Shown: positions 61,320 to 64,000 of the stretch, in pieces | Position numbering within the stretch: position 1 is the stretch's first letter | How the letters are laid out: each line of letters opens with the position of its first letter | DNA from: Bacteroidales bacterium | GTDB taxonomy: Bacteria > Bacteroidota > Bacteroidia > Bacteroidales > FEN-979 | Assembly: GCA_023231065.1 (NCBI GenBank) | Contig: JALNWE010000007.1 | Span: forward strand, 1 to 64,000 | Direction of reading: 5' to 3' | Length of the DNA stretch: 64,000 bases | Translations under genes and position numbers: made by a program | The notes under the pieces: generated by a model | Database searches by the model: none | What the model was told of the DNA's origin: nothing | The model's input: only the letters and a program-made list of their open reading frames with translations

Positions 61320-62681
61320 TTACCTGCCATCGGGATGATGGTTGATTTCTGGCCTGTTTAGCCACTTAGGCCTTAACAAACCGCGGATATCCCTGAAAAA
61401 ATAAAAATCACTTTTCCTGAAAGTTAAAATTTTCAAAAGTGGCATTTTGACCTGGCGGGCATATATGATAATGAAAAATACCGAACCAACGGCATAGCTG
61501 ACGTTGGTAGCCCATGCTGCGCCGATACCCCCGTATAAAGGGATCAGGAAGAGATTGAGGATAAAATTAATGACCAGGGCGGGAACGAAAGTAAAAATGG
61601 CGATCTGGGGTTTTCCCATTCCTGTCAGGCGGCTGTTGAGGATGCGAAATCCCACCAGGATCAGGATACCGGGAAGTACAACCTGGATCATTGGGACACT
61701 AGCGACAAATTCTTCACCAAAGATCCAGGGGACGAGGTAAGGGGAAACAAAGAAAATAAGGATACTCAGCGCAAATCCAATCAGCAGGGAAACCCTGAAC
61801 ATGGACGCCACGGTTTTATGTACAAAGACATCGTCCTTTGAATTGGCGCTGCGACTGAGCACAACATTCTCAACGGCATAGGGGATATACCATAATTGTT
61901 CGGCAATCTGCATGGCCAACGAATAAAAGCCAACTTCTTCAAGGGAGGAGAGTTTATTCAGCATCAGAATATCGAGCCGGTAATTAAGTTGCATGACAAA
62001 AATAGCTATCGCGTTGACCAGTCCGAGCTTGATCATGCTTTTGATAATCCGTTCATGGTATTTCCAGGTGATGGAAAAGTGATACCCAAACATGATGCTG
62101 CGATAAGAATACAGGAACATGATGAGATTTGCCACGAGAAGGGCTAAAAATGCGCCTAATACAGATAATTTTATAGCCCACACGAAGACGATGGTCAGCA
62201 ACAAAGTTAGCAAGGTGGGGCCCGCGTTCAAAAGACTGGCTCTCCGGATATCCTCTTTGCCTAAAAATATACCCCCGGCGAAAATATTCGACAACAACAA
62301 GGGAATAGTCAGTAAGACAAAGACGATGATGAGGGGATCAAAAGGCTGGGTTTCAGAGAAAAAATAGACAAACCCGCAGATGATAATGCTCAGGGCGCTG
62401 GTCCATAAAAGTAAAATAAAAAGGGCAGAAACAATATTTTCCTCCGGGATGATCTTATTTCCTATATGAAAAATGGCGCTGCGCCTGATTCCCAGCTGGG
62501 TGAACCCGATAACGATGATGGGTACCACAATGATGGATGAATAAAGGCCAAATCCGTTAGCGCCAAGCAGCCTCGACAAAATGATGCCGATTATCAGGTT
62601 GCAGACGGTTACTGTTACGTTGCTTCCAAAAAAACTGAGAATATCCTGAAAATATGATCGTTTGGGCGTCAGTGTTTCCAT
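61320..62681 (-). CDS. Oligosaccharide flippase family protein (Wzx/MATE-like)
   Basis: 453 aa with about 12-14 membrane helices. The opening SNVTVTVCNLIIGIILSRLLGANGFGLYSSI and the later ILNSRLTGMGKPQIAIFTFVPALVINFILNLFLIPLYGGIGAAWAT are typical of polysaccharide biosynthesis flippases, which move lipid-linked sugar repeat units across the inner membrane. No glycosyltransferase cluster is visible to the left, and the right side is mtnA. The start overlaps the mtnA stop by 13 bases, so they are coupled translationally despite unrelated roles. The C-terminal 30 residues are polar. Confidence 0.87.
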   Translation of the reverse strand: METLTPKRSYFQDILSFFGSNVTVTVCNLIIGIILSRLLGANGFGLYSSIIVVPIIVIGFTQLGIRRSAIFHIGNKIIPEENIVSALFILLLWTSALSIIICGFVYFFSETQPFDPLIIVFVLLTIPLLLSNIFAGGIFLGKEDIRRASLLNAGPTLLTLLLTIVFVWAIKLSVLGAFLALLVANLIMFLYSYRSIMFGYHFSITWKYHERIIKSMIKLGLVNAIAIFVMQLNYRLDILMLNKLSSLEEVGFYSLAMQIAEQLWYIPYAVENVVLSRSANSKDDVFVHKTVASMFRVSLLIGFALSILIFFVSPYLVPWIFGEEFVASVPMIQVVLPGILILVGFRILNSRLTGMGKPQIAIFTFVPALVINFILNLFLIPLYGGIGAAWATNVSYAVGSVFFIIIYARQVKMPLLKILTFRKSDFYFFRDIRGLLRPKWLNRPEINHHPDGR

Positions 62682-63706
62682 TCAGGAAGATGATCAGGAT
62701 GAATAATTCCTTTTTCAGTGATGATCCCGGTGATATATTTTGACGGGGTGACATCAAAGGAAGGGTTATAGGCAGGTGAACCCGGGGAGCAAACCAAAAC
62801 GCGTTCCAGAATTCCTTTTTCGGAAAGGCCTTCCATATATAATACTTCATCCCCGCTTCTTTCCTCAATGGGAATTTCTTTTCCAGTGTTACATTTCAGG
62901 TCAAAGGTTGAAGTTGGCGCAGCTACATAAAAAGGAACATTAAATTCGCGGGCAATGATCGCTTTTTCGAGGGTGCCTATTTTATTGGCAACATCACCGT
63001 TGGCAGCGATGCGGTCAGCGCCTACGATCATCAGGTCCACTTTGCCCTGGGCCATCAGCCAGGCGGTGGCATTATCGGGAATGATCACATGCGGGATCCC
63101 GGCATGATAGAGTTCCCAGGCTGTCAGCCTGGCGCCCTGCGACCGGGGCCGGGTTTCGTCGGCATAAACGAAAACATTTTTTCCTTGTTCCTGTGCCTTG
63201 TAAATGGGGGATAAAGCCGTTCCGTAATCCACAAAAGCAAGCCATCCGGCATTGCAATGGGTCGCGATCTTAAATCCATCTTTGATCAGGGAATTTCCAT
63301 ACTCCCCGATTTTTTGTGAATCTAAAGCATCGTTGTCGGCCAGGCGCTGAGCTTCCCTCACCGCTTCCTGCCTGGACCCGAGGGCAGCCGTGAATACTTT
63401 TTCCGCGGCATAAAACAAATTTCTCGCTGTCGGGCGGGTCGATTCTATCTCCTTTCTGGCATGGGAAATAAATTCATGATAACCCTGATCCGGCGCCTGT
63501 ATGGCGGCGAGGGCCATGGCAAACCCCGCCATCGCCCCGATGGCGCCCGCTCCCCGGATACTCATGTCGCGAATGGCTTCACAACATTCCTGATAGGTCC
63601 TGGCTTCTGTAATACGGAATGTAAAAGGCAGCAGGTTCTGTCCGATGAAAAAAACCGAGCCCTCTTCGGACCAGACTGTCCGGTAATGCTGTCCGTTTAC
63701 TTTCAC
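62669..63706 (-). CDS. mtnA: S-methyl-5-thioribose-1-phosphate isomerase
   Basis: 345 aa from a GTG start. It isomerises methylthioribose 1-phosphate to methylthioribulose 1-phosphate in the methionine salvage pathway. The sequence shows RGAGAIGAMAGFAMALA, HCNAGWLAFVDYGTALSPIY (with the catalytic Cys), DETRPRSQGARLTAWEL and GADRIAANGDVANKIGTL (with the catalytic Asp); these separate it from eIF2B-type relatives. The stop of the upstream gene is 6 bases away and the flippase start overlaps its end, so all three form one unit. No other mtn gene is in the window. Confidence 0.93.
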   Translation of the reverse strand: MKVNGQHYRTVWSEEGSVFFIGQNLLPFTFRITEARTYQECCEAIRDMSIRGAGAIGAMAGFAMALAAIQAPDQGYHEFISHARKEIESTRPTARNLFYAAEKVFTAALGSRQEAVREAQRLADNDALDSQKIGEYGNSLIKDGFKIATHCNAGWLAFVDYGTALSPIYKAQEQGKNVFVYADETRPRSQGARLTAWELYHAGIPHVIIPDNATAWLMAQGKVDLMIVGADRIAANGDVANKIGTLEKAIIAREFNVPFYVAAPTSTFDLKCNTGKEIPIEERSGDEVLYMEGLSEKGILERVLVCSPGSPAYNPSFDVTPSKYITGIITEKGIIHPDHLPEWKH

Positions 63707-63712
63707 GATGGA

Positions 63713-64000
63713 TCAGTGTACATAAAGCAGCGTATCTTTAATGGATTGAGGGGGCATTTTAATATTGAAACTCCCATAATATGAATACCCGTTCAGATAT
63801 ACATAACAGTTGGCATAATAAATCCTTGGATAGAGCCGGGAAAAAACCACATGGCCAGCGCCGTCGGTTATGGAACGGCGGACCCATATTTTGTTATTCA
63901 GGCTATCATTGCTCAGGGCAAGGTTCAAATATGCCCCGGTCATAAAAATCCCGTACTGGGTTTCAACAGTAACTTCCAGGGTGGCAGAGTCTGAGCTTTT
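63713..64000 (-). CDS. Unrecognised protein, C-terminal part (5' end beyond window)
   Basis: 95 residues are visible, and the frame is open to the right edge, so the start lies outside. The segment is rich in Tyr, Asn and beta-branched residues with alternating patterns (TLEVTVETQYGIFMTG, NKIWVRRSITDGAGHVVF), suggesting beta strands of a secreted or surface domain. I do not recognise a family. The stop is 6 bases before mtnA on the same strand, which suggests one operon. An ATG at 63943 is an internal Met, not the start. Confidence 0.65.
   Translation of the reverse strand, partial: KSSDSATLEVTVETQYGIFMTGAYLNLALSNDSLNNKIWVRRSITDGAGHVVFSRLYPRIYYANCYVYLNGYSYYGSFNIKMPPQSIKDTLLYVH

Overview
The window is chromosomal DNA from a Bacteroidota bacterium, most likely of the Bacteroidales/Marinilabiliales type. 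Five lines of sequence support this. Several large secreted proteins end in the YPNP...G(I/L)Y type A sorting domain of the type IX secretion system (T9SS). Many genes are preceded by the phylum-specific -7 promoter box TAnnTTTG, and Shine-Dalgarno sequences are largely absent. The outer-membrane receptor is of the CarboxypepD_reg plus beta-barrel type. Fe-S assembly uses a SufBCDSE operon. Many housekeeping genes carry phylum-typical spellings. I see no tRNA, rRNA, CRISPR array, insertion sequence or prophage.

Layout. 1-202 is the tail of an OmpR-type response regulator. 469-17393 is a block of five secreted T9SS cargo proteins (a 1282-aa mosaic protein, a 425-aa protein, a 1353-aa fibronectin-like protein and two tandem EndA-type endonuclease I proteins), interrupted by an ORF6N-domain gene and an 89-aa protein with a PIDGG-helix-basic C-terminus. 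The large proteins share modules in different combinations. 17428-20918 (minus) is pdxB plus an LVIVD beta-propeller T9SS protein. 21239-23443 is a B12-binding-type radical SAM protein with an unusual CX4CX2C motif. 23454-30076 (minus) holds a 34-aa Lys-rich protein, a prolyl oligopeptidase, a thioesterase, a TonB-dependent receptor and thiL. 30162-39356 (plus) holds a K+-type ion channel, a nitroreductase, the operon sufB-C-D-S-E plus a DUF59 protein, and dxs. 39650-44177 has a Gly/Tyr/Trp-repeat lipoprotein, an NAD(P)-binding protein, an APC permease, a TauE-type permease and dCMP deaminase. 44252-50280 has a secreted M6 metalloprotease, a minus-strand operon (M20 hydrolase, LOG protein, P-loop kinase) and manA. 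50317-54765 has the divergent rbfA-methyltransferase-lolC/E unit and an MsbA-like exporter. 54819-61308 has a compact S13 PBP4-like protein, an M20-TPR pair, rsmA and a TMTC-like membrane protein. 61320-64000 (minus) has a flippase, mtnA and the end of an unrecognised gene.

The most unusual structure is a set of 7-bp-period tandem arrays (GTCAATR/T, GATRRRR and GYATCCT). They sit between genes, overlap a start codon (sufS) and a stop codon (the NAD(P)-binding protein), and lie inside three reading frames (rsmA, the TPR-protein signal peptide and the APC permease). Seven is not a multiple of three, so gain or loss of one unit would shift frame. Other candidates are a perfect 16-bp palindrome beside the suf promoter, a duplicated 33-bp element upstream of two genes, palindromic dispersed intergenic elements, promoters that abut start codons at the rbfA/exporter divergence, and an S13 peptidase that lacks the large insertion between its SxxK and SxN motifs.
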